Positions 7,693 to 15,514 of a stretch of DNA of 64,000 nt are shown here, piece after piece (position 1 is the stretch's first letter; every line of letters begins with the position of its first letter). Both the position numbers and the translations under genes were made by a program. This DNA is from JAFKKF01 sp035651055 (GTDB lineage: Bacteria; Pseudomonadota; Alphaproteobacteria; Rhizobiales; Kaistiaceae), in assembly GCA_035651055.1 (NCBI GenBank), contig DASRGK010000041.1:1-64000 (forward strand). The letters run 5' to 3'. The notes under the pieces were generated by a model. That model did no database searches. It was not told where the DNA came from and saw nothing but the letters and a program-made list of their open reading frames with translations.

Positions 7693-8517
7693 GTGTCAAA
7701 AGTGCCAGAACCGATTGCTCCCTCCCTTCCCTCGTTTTTCGAGGTCGGCGAACCTCCGCGCCGGCTCGCCTGCCGTGTCCGCAGGGGCGGCAGTCCCGGC
7801 CTTTTCTGGCTGTCCGGCTTCGGCAGTAACATGGACGGCCACAAGGCTGGTGCGCTCGATGTCTACGCCGAGCGGAACGGCCTCGCCTATGCCCGGTTCG
7901 ACTATTCCGGACACGGCCTTTCGGCCGGGAATTTCGCCGACGGGACGATCAGCGACTGGCTGGAGGAGGCGACCTTTGCCTTCGAGAAGCTCACCGGCGG
8001 CCCGCAGATCGTCGTCGGCTCCTCGATGGGCGGCTGGATCGCGCTCCTCCTGGCAGCGAAACTCCACGCCGCTGGCAACAGCCGAATCGCCGGGATGGTG
8101 CTGATCGCGCCCGCGACCGACATGACCGAAGAGCTCATGTGGCAGCGGATGACGAGGAAGGTGCGGAAGGAAATCCAGGCGAGCGGCCGCCTGCTCGGCG
8201 CGCCCGACGCGCCCCAGGGCGAGAACACGATCACCCTGAAGCTGATCGAAGACGGCCGGAAGCATCTATTCGGCGACCGGCCGATCGAGGTCGGCTGCCC
8301 GGTTCACATCCTCCAGGGCCAGCTCGACGAGTCGGTGCCCTGGTCGCACGCGACCAAACTCGCCGAGCGCCTCGCCTCCGACGACGTCGTGCTGACGCTC
8401 GTCAAGGACGGCGACCATCGCCTGTCGCGGCCGGAAGACCTCGACCGCCTGTTCGCCGCGATTGACGGTCTGCGCGTGGAGACAGGATTGGAAAAGGGCG
8501 CTCCGACCGATCGATAA
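7693..8517 (+). CDS. Alpha/beta hydrolase
   Basis: 274 residues from a GTG start; a second GTG three codons later is equally possible and neither has a clear ribosome-binding site. The nucleophile elbow is GSSMGG (Ser about residue 111). The acid is probably the Asp in GQLDESVPW, and the catalytic His is in DGDHRLS near the C terminus. An oxyanion-side motif LSGFGSNMDGHK follows the first strand. The overall arrangement resembles the ABHD10 / carboxylesterase-like group acting on short acyl or thioester substrates, but the substrate is not determinable. It is divergent from infC, with a 144-bp shared upstream region holding a TCGGCC-AAA-GGCCGA hairpin. Confidence 0.8.
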   Translation: MSKVPEPIAPSLPSFFEVGEPPRRLACRVRRGGSPGLFWLSGFGSNMDGHKAGALDVYAERNGLAYARFDYSGHGLSAGNFADGTISDWLEEATFAFEKLTGGPQIVVGSSMGGWIALLLAAKLHAAGNSRIAGMVLIAPATDMTEELMWQRMTRKVRKEIQASGRLLGAPDAPQGENTITLKLIEDGRKHLFGDRPIEVGCPVHILQGQLDESVPWSHATKLAERLASDDVVLTLVKDGDHRLSRPEDLDRLFAAIDGLRVETGLEKGAPTDR

Positions 8518-8551
8518 GCGCCCCTGCCCTTACAGGGCGATGACTTCGGTC

Positions 8552-8989
8552 TCAGCCGAGCTCTTGGGCCAGCCCGATGAGAAGCCCCTCGGGCCCGCGG
8601 ATGTAGCAGAGTCGATAAGTGTCTTGATAATCGACCACTTCGCCCACGAGGGCTGCGCCGAGCTTCCGGAGCCTGTCCAACGTCTCGTCGATGTCGTCCA
8701 CGGTAAACATGACGCGGAGATAGCCCAGAGCATTGACGGGCGCGTTGCGGTGATCCGCGACGACCGGCGGGGTGAGGAAACGGGATAGTTCGAGCCGGCT
8801 GTGCCCGTCGGGCGTGCGCATCATGGCGATCTCGACGTGCTGGTCGCCCAATCCCGTTACACGTCCCGCCCACTCTCCTTCGATCGTGGCGCGGCCTTCC
8901 AGCTCAAGGCCGAGTTCGCGAAAGAAATCGATCGTCGCGCCAAGGTCCTCGACGACGATTCCGACGTTGTCCATCCGCTTGACCGCCAT
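8552..8989 (-). CDS. VOC family protein (glyoxalase / dioxygenase fold)
   Basis: 145 residues beginning MAVKRMDNVGIVVEDL. Two beta-alpha-beta-beta-beta modules are visible, the second beginning LGYLRVMFTVDDIDETL, as in glyoxalase I / bleomycin-resistance proteins. Possible metal ligands are a Glu in HVEIAMM and the final Glu in RGPEGLLIGL. A longer open frame exists upstream but overlaps the SDR gene, so the internal ATG is chosen. It is the last gene of the leftward GST-queG operon, 8 bp after the SDR gene. The substrate is unknown. Confidence 0.8.
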   Translation of the reverse strand: MAVKRMDNVGIVVEDLGATIDFFRELGLELEGRATIEGEWAGRVTGLGDQHVEIAMMRTPDGHSRLELSRFLTPPVVADHRNAPVNALGYLRVMFTVDDIDETLDRLRKLGAALVGEVVDYQDTYRLCYIRGPEGLLIGLAQELG

Positions 8990-8997
8990 GGGTCCAT

Positions 8998-9894
8998 TCA
9001 ACCTTTCGCCTCGCCCCGCCAGGTCCCGTCCCGCCACATCGCCGACAGCCCGTCGCGGTAGGTCGGGTAGCGCAGCGCCACGCCCAGCTCCTCCTTGATC
9101 CGCCGGTTCATGACGCGCCGGTTGCCGTCGTAGAACGAGCGCGCCATCGGCGAGAGGTCGGCGTCCTCGATCGGCACCAGGGGCGGCGGCGCGACTCCGA
9201 GGAGGCTCGCCGCGTAGGCGACCACCTCTGCCGGGTCGGCCGGCTCGTCGTCCGCGAGATTGAAGATGCCGGTCGACGGCCTGGCGAACCACGCCGCCAC
9301 CGCCGACGCGATGTCCTCGACATGGATGCGGTTGAACACCTGTCCGGGCCGATCGACCCGGTGTGCCTTGCCTTCGATGAGATTGACCAGCGGGTTCCGG
9401 CCCGGCCCGTAGATGCCGGCGATGCGGAACAGGCCGCACGCAATCTTCTTCTCCGCCGCCAGTGCCAGCCAGTCCTTCTCTGCCCTGCGCCGCGCGATCG
9501 CGCGCTGGTGCGCGGGATGCGGAATGGTGCGCTCGTCCACCCAGGCGCCGCCGTAGTCGCCGTAAACGCCGACGGTCGAGAGATAGCTGATCCGCCGCAG
9601 CTCCGGCGCCGCGGCAAGATCGGCGCGGTGATGCTTCAGCACCGGGTCCTCGCCCTCGCCCGGCGGGATGGAAACGAGAACATCCGTCGCGGTCTGCAAG
9701 GCGCGGCGCGCTTCCCCGGACGGCGCACCGCCATCGAACACGAACGCATCGGTCCCCGCTTCGGTCAGCCGCGCGGCCTTGTCGGCACTGCGGACGGTAC
9801 CGGCGACCGCGGCCAATCGCGGCCGCAGCGCGGCGACAATGGCGCGAGCGCTGTAGCCGAGCCCGAAGACCAGCAGCCGCGCAGCATCAGCCAT
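8998..9894 (-). CDS. NAD(P)-dependent SDR / epimerase-type protein (YeeZ-like)
   Basis: 298 residues with an N-terminal Rossmann nucleotide-binding motif (LLVFGLGYSARAIVAAL), then the YLSTVGVYGDYGG segment typical of extended/atypical SDRs. The usual YxxxK pair is degenerate (RRAEKDW follows). It resembles E. coli YeeZ and related 'SDR family' proteins of unknown substrate. Its start overlaps the YdeI-like gene by 8 bp, which implies coupled translation. Confidence 0.75.
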   Translation of the reverse strand: MADAARLLVFGLGYSARAIVAALRPRLAAVAGTVRSADKAARLTEAGTDAFVFDGGAPSGEARRALQTATDVLVSIPPGEGEDPVLKHHRADLAAAPELRRISYLSTVGVYGDYGGAWVDERTIPHPAHQRAIARRRAEKDWLALAAEKKIACGLFRIAGIYGPGRNPLVNLIEGKAHRVDRPGQVFNRIHVEDIASAVAAWFARPSTGIFNLADDEPADPAEVVAYAASLLGVAPPPLVPIEDADLSPMARSFYDGNRRVMNRRIKEELGVALRYPTYRDGLSAMWRDGTWRGEAKG

Positions 9895-10489
9895 TGCCCT
9901 TTTCCTTCTTCGGCGCCTTCGGCGGCGTCAGCAGCTTGATCTTCCGGCCGGCAGCCGAGTCGGCGATGAGCGTTGCCAGACGCCTGTCGCGCGTCTCGGG
10001 CTTCACCGCGCTCATCACCCACCACGTTGCCGGACGCCGATAGGAAGGCGGGCGCGCCTGGAACCAGTCCCATGCCTTGCGGTTCGCCCGGAACTTCTTC
10101 TCGTACTCGGCGGAAAAAGCGACGTCGCGGTTCTCGTAGGAATATTTCTTCTGCCGCGCCGGATCGCGCTCCTCGAAGGCCGCGAGACCGGCGGGCTTCA
10201 TCTCGCCGGCTGCCTTCAATTCCTCGACGCGCTTGATATTGATCGCGCTCCAGATGCTCCGCGGCCGCCGCTTGGTGAAGCGGATGGTCCAGTGCTCGGC
10301 GCCGCCGCGGCGGACCGCGTCGATCCAGCCATAGATGAGCGCGCCATCGACCGCCTCGCGATAGGTCAGCCCGCCCCTGCCGGTTTCCACCTTGTGGAAG
10401 CCGACGAGCAGCGCATCTTCCCGGGCGTGGTTTTCCTCCAGCCAGGCACGCCACGCCGCGGCCGATGGAAAGAAGCGCGGCTCGCTCAT
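9887..10489 (-). CDS. YdeI/OmpD-associated family protein
   Basis: 200 residues. Diagnostic segments are the N-terminal AAAWRAWLEENHA, LTYREAVDGALIYGWIDAVRR, and the RFTKRRPRSIWSAINIKRVEEL stretch, which define the YdeI/OmpD-associated family. Members have been linked to bacteriocin tolerance or envelope homeostasis, but the molecular role is unsettled. The C terminus ends in a Lys-rich tail. The start overlaps the stop of the pentad-repeat gene (ATGA). Confidence 0.82.
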   Translation of the reverse strand: MSEPRFFPSAAAWRAWLEENHAREDALLVGFHKVETGRGGLTYREAVDGALIYGWIDAVRRGGAEHWTIRFTKRRPRSIWSAINIKRVEELKAAGEMKPAGLAAFEERDPARQKKYSYENRDVAFSAEYEKKFRANRKAWDWFQARPPSYRRPATWWVMSAVKPETRDRRLATLIADSAAGRKIKLLTPPKAPKKEKGNG

Positions 10490-10728
10490 TTCTTCCCCTT
10501 TCGCCTGCCGCGCTTGCGCATGCGGCCGACCTCGATCTCGTCCACAACCAGGCGTCCGATCCGGGCCTCGCGCAGGGCGAAGCGCCCGATCGCAAGCCTG
10601 CCGACCGCCATCTGCCCAACTGCAATCGCGCCGATCGCGAAGGCGCCCACGGCGAGCGCCCCGATCGCCAGGGCCCAGCCGGCGGACGCCGGCGGGATGC
10701 CGCGACGCTCGGGGAGCAGCGACCTCAT
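10486..10728 (-). CDS. Small pentad-repeat protein (A-[IV]-G-x-hydrophobic)
   Basis: 80 residues from the ATG that overlaps the queG stop (ATGA); the longer open frame upstream only shadows queG. Residues 21-70 are ten successive five-residue units: AIGAL, AVGAF, AIGAI, AVGQM, AVGRL, AIGRF, ALREA, RIGRL, VVDEI, EVGRM. The early units are hydrophobic and the later ones pick up charges. The protein ends in RKRGRRKGKK. The 5-residue register suggests a short beta-solenoid related in principle to pentapeptide-repeat proteins, although the canonical A-[DN]-L-x-x is not present. A membrane-inserted hairpin with a basic cytoplasmic tail is an alternative. The function is unknown. Confidence 0.65.
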   Translation of the reverse strand: MRSLLPERRGIPPASAGWALAIGALAVGAFAIGAIAVGQMAVGRLAIGRFALREARIGRLVVDEIEVGRMRKRGRRKGKK

Positions 10729-11855
10729 GCCGACACGGGCTCCGGAACTGTCCGCGCCCACTCTTCCTGCACCGATGGATCGCTGTCCTTCACCGCTCCC
10801 CGTCGTTTCGCGAAAGACGCCGGGTCGAGGCGCGACAGCGCCCATACGGCCGCACCGCGGACGGTGGGCGACGGGTCGGCGAGCAGGCTCTCAGCGGCTG
10901 CGGCAAGCTGCGGGCGACCGGAATTGCCGATCGCGAGGAGCACGTTCCGCACGAAGCGGTCGCGCCCGATCCGCTTCACCGGCGAGCCTCTGAACTTCGC
11001 CCGGAAGCCAGCCTCGTCGAGCGCCGCCAGTTCCGCGAGCGGCGGCGCGGCCAGATCGTCGCGCGCCGCGAGCTTTGCCTCGCGCGTCGCCTTGGCGAAC
11101 TTGTTCCACGGGCAGACCGCGAGGCAGTCGTCGCAGCCGTAGATGCGATTGCCCATCGCCGCGCGGAATTCGACCGGGATCGGCCCGGCGTGCTCGATCG
11201 TCAGGTACGAAATGCACCGGCGCGCATCGAGCTGGTAGGGAGCCGGCATCGCCCTGGTCGGGCAGATGTCGAGGCAGGCGGTGCAGGCGCCGCAATGATC
11301 CGTCTCGGCCTCATCGGCCGGCAGTTCGAGGTCGGTGAGGATCGCGCCGAGGAAGAGCCACGACCCGAAATCGCGGCTGACGAGGTTGGTGTGCTTGCCC
11401 TGCCAGCCGATCCCGGCCGCCGCGGCGAGCGGCTTCTCCATGAGCGGCGCCGTGTCGACGAAGACCTTCACCCGGGCGCCCGTCTTCGCTTCGAGCCGGG
11501 AAGCGATTCCCTTCAGCCTGCCCTTCAGCACGCCGTGATAGTCGCGGTTCCGCGCGTAGGACGCGATGGCGCCGCGATCTTTCAGGGCGAGCACCGCGAG
11601 CGGGTCGCCCGCCGGACCATAGTTGAAACCGAGCATGACGACGCTTCGCGCCTCTGGCCACATCGCGTTCGGCGCGGCGCGGCGTTCCGCCGCGTCGGCG
11701 AGCCAGCCCATCGTGCCGTGGCGGCCGAGCGCGAGGAATTGCCGGAGCCGGTCGCCCGCCTCGGGAATCGCGTTGGCGCGGGCGACGCGCACGACGTCGA
11801 AGCCTTCGGCGCGGGCATCGGCAAGGAGTCGCGCCTTCGCCGCTTCCGGCGTCAG
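10725..11855 (-). CDS. queG: Epoxyqueuosine reductase QueG (probable CTG start)
   Basis: 376 residues if started at CTG 11853-11855, very close to the 379 of E. coli QueG. It catalyses the last step of queuosine tRNA modification, reducing epoxyqueuosine with cobalamin. Two [4Fe-4S] clusters are encoded by CGACTACLDICP and GCDDCLAVCP, and a HEAT-like C-terminal region follows. The start is the odd point. The next in-frame ATG upstream (12008) lies deep inside the GST gene and no ATG/GTG/TTG occurs near the expected N terminus. CTG overlaps the GST stop as CTGA, the same geometry as the ATGA overlaps downstream. No clear Shine-Dalgarno precedes it. Confidence 0.85.
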   Translation of the reverse strand: MTPEAAKARLLADARAEGFDVVRVARANAIPEAGDRLRQFLALGRHGTMGWLADAAERRAAPNAMWPEARSVVMLGFNYGPAGDPLAVLALKDRGAIASYARNRDYHGVLKGRLKGIASRLEAKTGARVKVFVDTAPLMEKPLAAAAGIGWQGKHTNLVSRDFGSWLFLGAILTDLELPADEAETDHCGACTACLDICPTRAMPAPYQLDARRCISYLTIEHAGPIPVEFRAAMGNRIYGCDDCLAVCPWNKFAKATREAKLAARDDLAAPPLAELAALDEAGFRAKFRGSPVKRIGRDRFVRNVLLAIGNSGRPQLAAAAESLLADPSPTVRGAAVWALSRLDPASFAKRRGAVKDSDPSVQEEWARTVPEPVSA

Positions 11856-12544
11856 AAGTCGAGGTCGGCGTAGTGCGTCGGCGGCGGAGCGCCGCGCACC
11901 GAATCGGCGAGCAGCGCCCGGAAGCTCGGCCGCGACTTCACCCGCGCGTACCAGTGCTTCGCCGTTGCGTCCTCTTCCCACGGCACCTCGCCGAGATAGT
12001 CGATGCATGACAGCTCGGCGGCTGCGGCGAGGTCGGCGAGCGTCATTTCGCGCCCCGCCAGCCAGTCGCGCCTGCCGGCCAAGTATCCGATATAGCGCAA
12101 ATGCGAGCGAATGTTCGCGCGCCCGGCGCGGATCGCCGCGGCATCCGGCGGCCCGCCGCCGTTCGAAGCCGGGGCGCGGCGCTTGAAGACCTTCTCGGTA
12201 ACCAGGTAGCCGGTCACCTCGTCGTCGAGCTTCTGCAGGAACCAGGCGACCAGCCGCCGGACCTCGGCGCGCTCGATCGTGGAAGCCGGCATCAGCGCCG
12301 GTTCGCCGGCGCGCACGCCGCGCGTCTCGGCCAGGTACTCGCCGATCACCGCCCCGCCGACGATCACGCCTTCCGGCTCATCGATGAAGACCGGCAGAGT
12401 GCCCGCCGGATTGAGGTTCAGCAGTTCCTCGCGGCGCGCCCACGGCTCTTCCTCGACGAAGACCGTTTCTTCGCCATACTCGGCCAGTATCAGACGGACG
12501 TAACGCGAACCGGGGGAAAGCGGATGATGGTGGAGGACTGGCAT
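11852..12544 (-). CDS. Glutathione S-transferase family protein
   Basis: 230 residues from the ATG at 12544 (MPVLHHHPLSPGSRYVRLIL); the longer open frame upstream is not supported. The thioredoxin-like N-terminal domain has the SPGSRYVRL segment in place of the catalytic Ser/Tyr/Cys loop and the cis-Pro motif GTLPVF. The C-terminal all-helical domain contains the N-capping motif region MTLADLAAAAEL. It is first in the leftward operon that continues into queG. Its electrophile or binding partner is unknown. Confidence 0.82.
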   Translation of the reverse strand: MPVLHHHPLSPGSRYVRLILAEYGEETVFVEEEPWARREELLNLNPAGTLPVFIDEPEGVIVGGAVIGEYLAETRGVRAGEPALMPASTIERAEVRRLVAWFLQKLDDEVTGYLVTEKVFKRRAPASNGGGPPDAAAIRAGRANIRSHLRYIGYLAGRRDWLAGREMTLADLAAAAELSCIDYLGEVPWEEDATAKHWYARVKSRPSFRALLADSVRGAPPPTHYADLDF

Positions 12545-12678
12545 CAGCGATTGATGTCGTGAACTCGTCATTCGCGCCGCAGGGAGCGGCGAATCTGGGC
12601 CGGGCGGGACTTGCGGTATAGAACCCGCTTGCGGCAGGAACAAGACGCGATTCGGGCCACGCCGCCGCAGGGATTCCC

Positions 12679-13647
12679 ATGGATTTTGGAACGCTGATCG
12701 ATGCCCTCTTCCTCGGCATCGTGGAAGGGGTGACCGAGTTCATTCCGGTCTCGTCAACCGCCCATCTCCTCCTCGCCGGCAGGCTGCTCGGCTTCGAGAA
12801 CGCCGGCAAGGCCTTCGAGGTGCTGATCCAGTTCGGCGCGATCCTGGCGCTGCTCTCGGTCTATTCCGGCCGCATCGTCACGCTCCTCCGCGACCTGCCG
12901 CGCGACCCGGCGACGCGCCGGTTTGCGCTCGGCGTCATCATCGCCTTCCTGCCCGCCGCGATCCTCGGCGCCCTCTTTCACAACTTCATCACCGGCGTGC
13001 TCTTCGCGGCGACCTGGCTCATCTGCGTGATGCTCATCCTCGGCGGCATCGTCCTTCTCTTCATCGACCGGCTGCCGCTGCCGCCGGCCGTCTTCGACAT
13101 CATGCGCTATCCGCTTCGCCTGTCGCTCGGCATCGGCCTCTTCCAGTGCCTGGCGCTCATCCCCGGCGTCTCGCGCTCGGGCGCGACCATCGTCGGCGGC
13201 ATGCTCCTGGGCGCCGACAAGCGCTCGGCGGCGGAGTTCTCGTTCTTCCTCGCCATGCCGACGATGCTCGGCGCCTTCGTCTTCGACCTCTACGAGAACT
13301 GGGCGGCGATCAACGGCGCCGCCGCGGTCGTCATCGCGGTCGGCTTCGTATCCGCGTTCGTCTCCGCCCTTATCGTCGTGAGGAGCTTCCTCGCCTTTGT
13401 CAGCCGCTACGGCCTGGCGCCGTTCGGCTGGTGGCGGATCGCGGTCGGCGTGATCGGCCTCGCCGTCCTCTTCTTCACCGGCGACGCCGCCGTGGAGAAG
13501 AAGCCGGTCGCCCTACGCCAGGCGCTGCCGCTCGAACTGGCCCTTGGCGCGGAAGCGCTGCAGGTAGGTGGGGAGGATCGCGGCGAGGCTGGTCGGGTCG
13601 CTCTCGAAGCGGGCGAGCGTCCGGCCCTCGCGCTCGGCCGCCTCTGA
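12679..13647 (+). CDS. uppP: Undecaprenyl-diphosphatase
   Basis: An integral membrane enzyme that recycles the C55 lipid carrier for peptidoglycan and other glycans. Both signature motifs are present: EGVTEFIPVSSTAHL (residues 15-30) and PGVSRSGATIVGGMLLG. About eight transmembrane segments follow the family pattern up to about residue 270 (GVIGLAVLFFTG), where family members normally end. Here the frame continues for about 50 more hydrophilic residues, running 135 bp into the 3' end of the convergent NDUFA9-like gene. The tail (VEKKPVALRQALPLEL onward) is antisense-derived and probably appended by loss of the original stop. Confidence 0.93.
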   Translation: MDFGTLIDALFLGIVEGVTEFIPVSSTAHLLLAGRLLGFENAGKAFEVLIQFGAILALLSVYSGRIVTLLRDLPRDPATRRFALGVIIAFLPAAILGALFHNFITGVLFAATWLICVMLILGGIVLLFIDRLPLPPAVFDIMRYPLRLSLGIGLFQCLALIPGVSRSGATIVGGMLLGADKRSAAEFSFFLAMPTMLGAFVFDLYENWAAINGAAAVVIAVGFVSAFVSALIVVRSFLAFVSRYGLAPFGWWRIAVGVIGLAVLFFTGDAAVEKKPVALRQALPLELALGAEALQVGGEDRGEAGRVALEAGERPALALGRL

Positions 13648-14487
13648 GACGACGTTGTCGACCTGAAGCTGGCGCACCTGGTCGGCGGTGAGCAGCCTGC
13701 CCGGCAGGTGGCCGAGCACCGCCCCCATGATACGAGCGACCGGGAACGGCACCGGGACGAGGAGCCGCTTCCGCTCGACCACGTCGAGCATCAGTTCGAG
13801 GCATTCCTTGAAGGTCTTCACTTCCGGTCCGCCGAGCTCGTAGGTCGTCCCCGGCATCGCCTTGCCTTCGACAGCGTCGGCGATGGCGCGGGCGAGGTCA
13901 CCGACGAAGATCGGCTGGAAACGGGTCGTCCCGCCGATCAGCGGCAGCGCCGGGAAGAGGCGCGCCATGGCCGCGAAGCGGTTGAAGAACCTGTCCTCCG
14001 GCCCGAAGGCGATCGACGGCCGCGTGATCACCGCCGAGGGCATCGTCTCGCGGACCGCATCCTCGCCCGCCGCCTTGGTCCGGAAATAGACCGAATCTGA
14101 TTCCGGATCGGCGCCTAGCGCCGACTGGTGGACGAGCGTGCCGATCCCGGCATTCCGCGTCGCTTCGGCGACGGCACGCGCGCCGAAGGCATGCACCGCA
14201 TCGAAGCGCTGCATCCCCTTTTCGGCGAGGATGCCGACGAGGTTGACCACGGCATCGGCCCCGGTCACGGCGCGGTCGACCGACCAGCGGTAGCGGAGAT
14301 TGGCCTGGACCGGCTGCACCCAGCCGACCAGTCCTAGCGGCTGCAGATGCCCGGCGAGGTCGGGCCGGCGAACCGCGGCGCGCACGCGCCAGCCGCGTTT
14401 CAGGAGCGCGCGGACGACATGCCGGCCGATAAACCCGGACCCGCCAAAGACCGTGACCAGCCCGCGTTCCGCCACTTCGATCGCCAT
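13513..14487 (-). CDS. Complex I NDUFA9-like NAD(P)-binding protein
   Basis: 324 residues from the ATG at 14487. The N-terminal Rossmann motif VTVFGGSGFIGRHVVRALLKRG and the later SVYFRTKAAGEDAV and ITRPSIAFGPEDRFFNRF segments match the atypical SDR group of the complex I 39-kDa subunit NDUFA9. Alphaproteobacteria carry this protein, and it associates with or supports NADH:quinone oxidoreductase. The catalytic Tyr of ordinary SDRs is replaced by the YFRTK arrangement. The 3' end overlaps the uppP tail on the opposite strand. Confidence 0.85.
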   Translation of the reverse strand: MAIEVAERGLVTVFGGSGFIGRHVVRALLKRGWRVRAAVRRPDLAGHLQPLGLVGWVQPVQANLRYRWSVDRAVTGADAVVNLVGILAEKGMQRFDAVHAFGARAVAEATRNAGIGTLVHQSALGADPESDSVYFRTKAAGEDAVRETMPSAVITRPSIAFGPEDRFFNRFAAMARLFPALPLIGGTTRFQPIFVGDLARAIADAVEGKAMPGTTYELGGPEVKTFKECLELMLDVVERKRLLVPVPFPVARIMGAVLGHLPGRLLTADQVRQLQVDNVVSEAAEREGRTLARFESDPTSLAAILPTYLQRFRAKGQFERQRLA

Positions 14488-14644
14488 CGGCGTCTCCGGT
14501 TCAAACGCGGGCGAGGCGCCCGCGCGAAGCACCGGTTTCCTTATCGTCTGGCATCAAGCGCGTCCAGACACACCGCCGCCGCGTCTCACGACATGCGGCT
14601 CGCTGCCGCTCCTTCCGGGCATCCGGACCGCACCGGAGAGCGCG

Positions 14645-14673
14645 TTGACAAGGTTCCGGCGCCCCCCTAAGCA
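14645..14673 (+). promoter_or_regulatory. Predicted tRNA-Leu promoter
   Basis: A perfect TTGACA (14645-14650) is followed after 17 bp by the weak TAAGCA (14668-14673). Transcription would begin within a few nucleotides of the mature tRNA 5' end at 14684. Confidence 0.5.
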
Positions 14674-14683
14674 TCGCGCCCGT

Positions 14684-14768
14684 GCCCAGGTGGCGGAATT
14701 GGTAGACGCGCACGGTTCAGGTCCGTGTGCCGCGAGGCGTGAAGGTTCGAGTCCTTTCCTGGGCACCA
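14684..14768 (+). tRNA. tRNA-Leu (anticodon CAG)
   Basis: 85 nt with encoded 3' CCA. The acceptor stem GCCCAGG pairs with CCTGGGC. The D-arm region is GCGGAATTGGTAGACGC, the anticodon stem CACGG/CCGTG encloses loop TTCAGGT (anticodon CAG, reading CUG), a long class II variable arm follows (TGCCGCGAGGCGT), and the T-loop is TTCGAGT. The nrnC gene starts 46 bp downstream. Confidence 0.97.
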
Positions 14769-14814
14769 TGGCCGATTTGAACGAATCCGGCCTTTCGGCT
14801 ACCACTCGCGCGCG

Positions 14815-15426
14815 ATGACCATCCGTTTCCACCGCGGCGACCTCCCCGACCTCTCCCGCTACCGCGACAGCGTCGCCATCGACACCGAGACTCAGGGCCT
14901 CAATCCCTGGCGCGACCGGCTCTGCCTCGTCCAGTTGTCGCCCGGCGACGGCACGGTTGATATCGTCCAGGTGGCGGCCGGGCAGACCAGCGCGCCGAAC
15001 CTCGCCGCGCTTCTTGCCGATGCGGGCGTGACCAAGGTCTTCCACTACGCCCGCTTCGACATCGCCGTCCTCTTCGCCACCTTCGGCGTGATGGCGGAAC
15101 CGCTCTTCTGCACCAAGATCGCCTCGCGGCTGGTACGCACCTATACCGATCGCCACGGCCTCAAGGACCTGGTCAAGGACCTCCTCGACATCGAATTGTC
15201 GAAGCAGCAGCAAAGCTCCGACTGGGCGGCGGCGAGCCTCAGCGAAGCGCAGCTTGCCTATGCCGCGGCGGACGTCATCCACCTCCACGCGCTGAAGGCG
15301 AAGCTGGAGGAGCGGCTCGTCCGCGAAAGCCGCTCGGGCCTGGCGCTCGAATGTTTCCACTTCCTGCCGACGCGGGCGCGGCTCGACCTCGCCGGCTGGG
15401 CCGAGGAAGACATATTCGCCCACTGA
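14815..15426 (+). CDS. nrnC: RNase D-type 3'-5' exonuclease, NrnC family
   Basis: 203 residues containing a single DEDDy exonuclease domain and no HRDC domain. The metal ligands are visible as DTETQGL (Asp-x-Glu, residues 23-25), HYARFDIAVL (Asp) and YAAADVIHLH (Tyr and Asp). Stand-alone RNase D-like proteins of this length in Alphaproteobacteria are NrnC, which degrades dinucleotides and other very short RNAs and substitutes for Orn. The gene follows tRNA-Leu and precedes the LPS export genes, a common arrangement in the order. Confidence 0.88.
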   Translation: MTIRFHRGDLPDLSRYRDSVAIDTETQGLNPWRDRLCLVQLSPGDGTVDIVQVAAGQTSAPNLAALLADAGVTKVFHYARFDIAVLFATFGVMAEPLFCTKIASRLVRTYTDRHGLKDLVKDLLDIELSKQQQSSDWAAASLSEAQLAYAAADVIHLHALKAKLEERLVRESRSGLALECFHFLPTRARLDLAGWAEEDIFAH

Positions 15427-15514
15427 GCGCCGGTTTAACCCGGCCCTCACCCCGCCATCTTGTTGGCGGACAAGGGATAAAGCTTCACCCGGCGATTCGC
15501 TGTAGACTGGCAGA

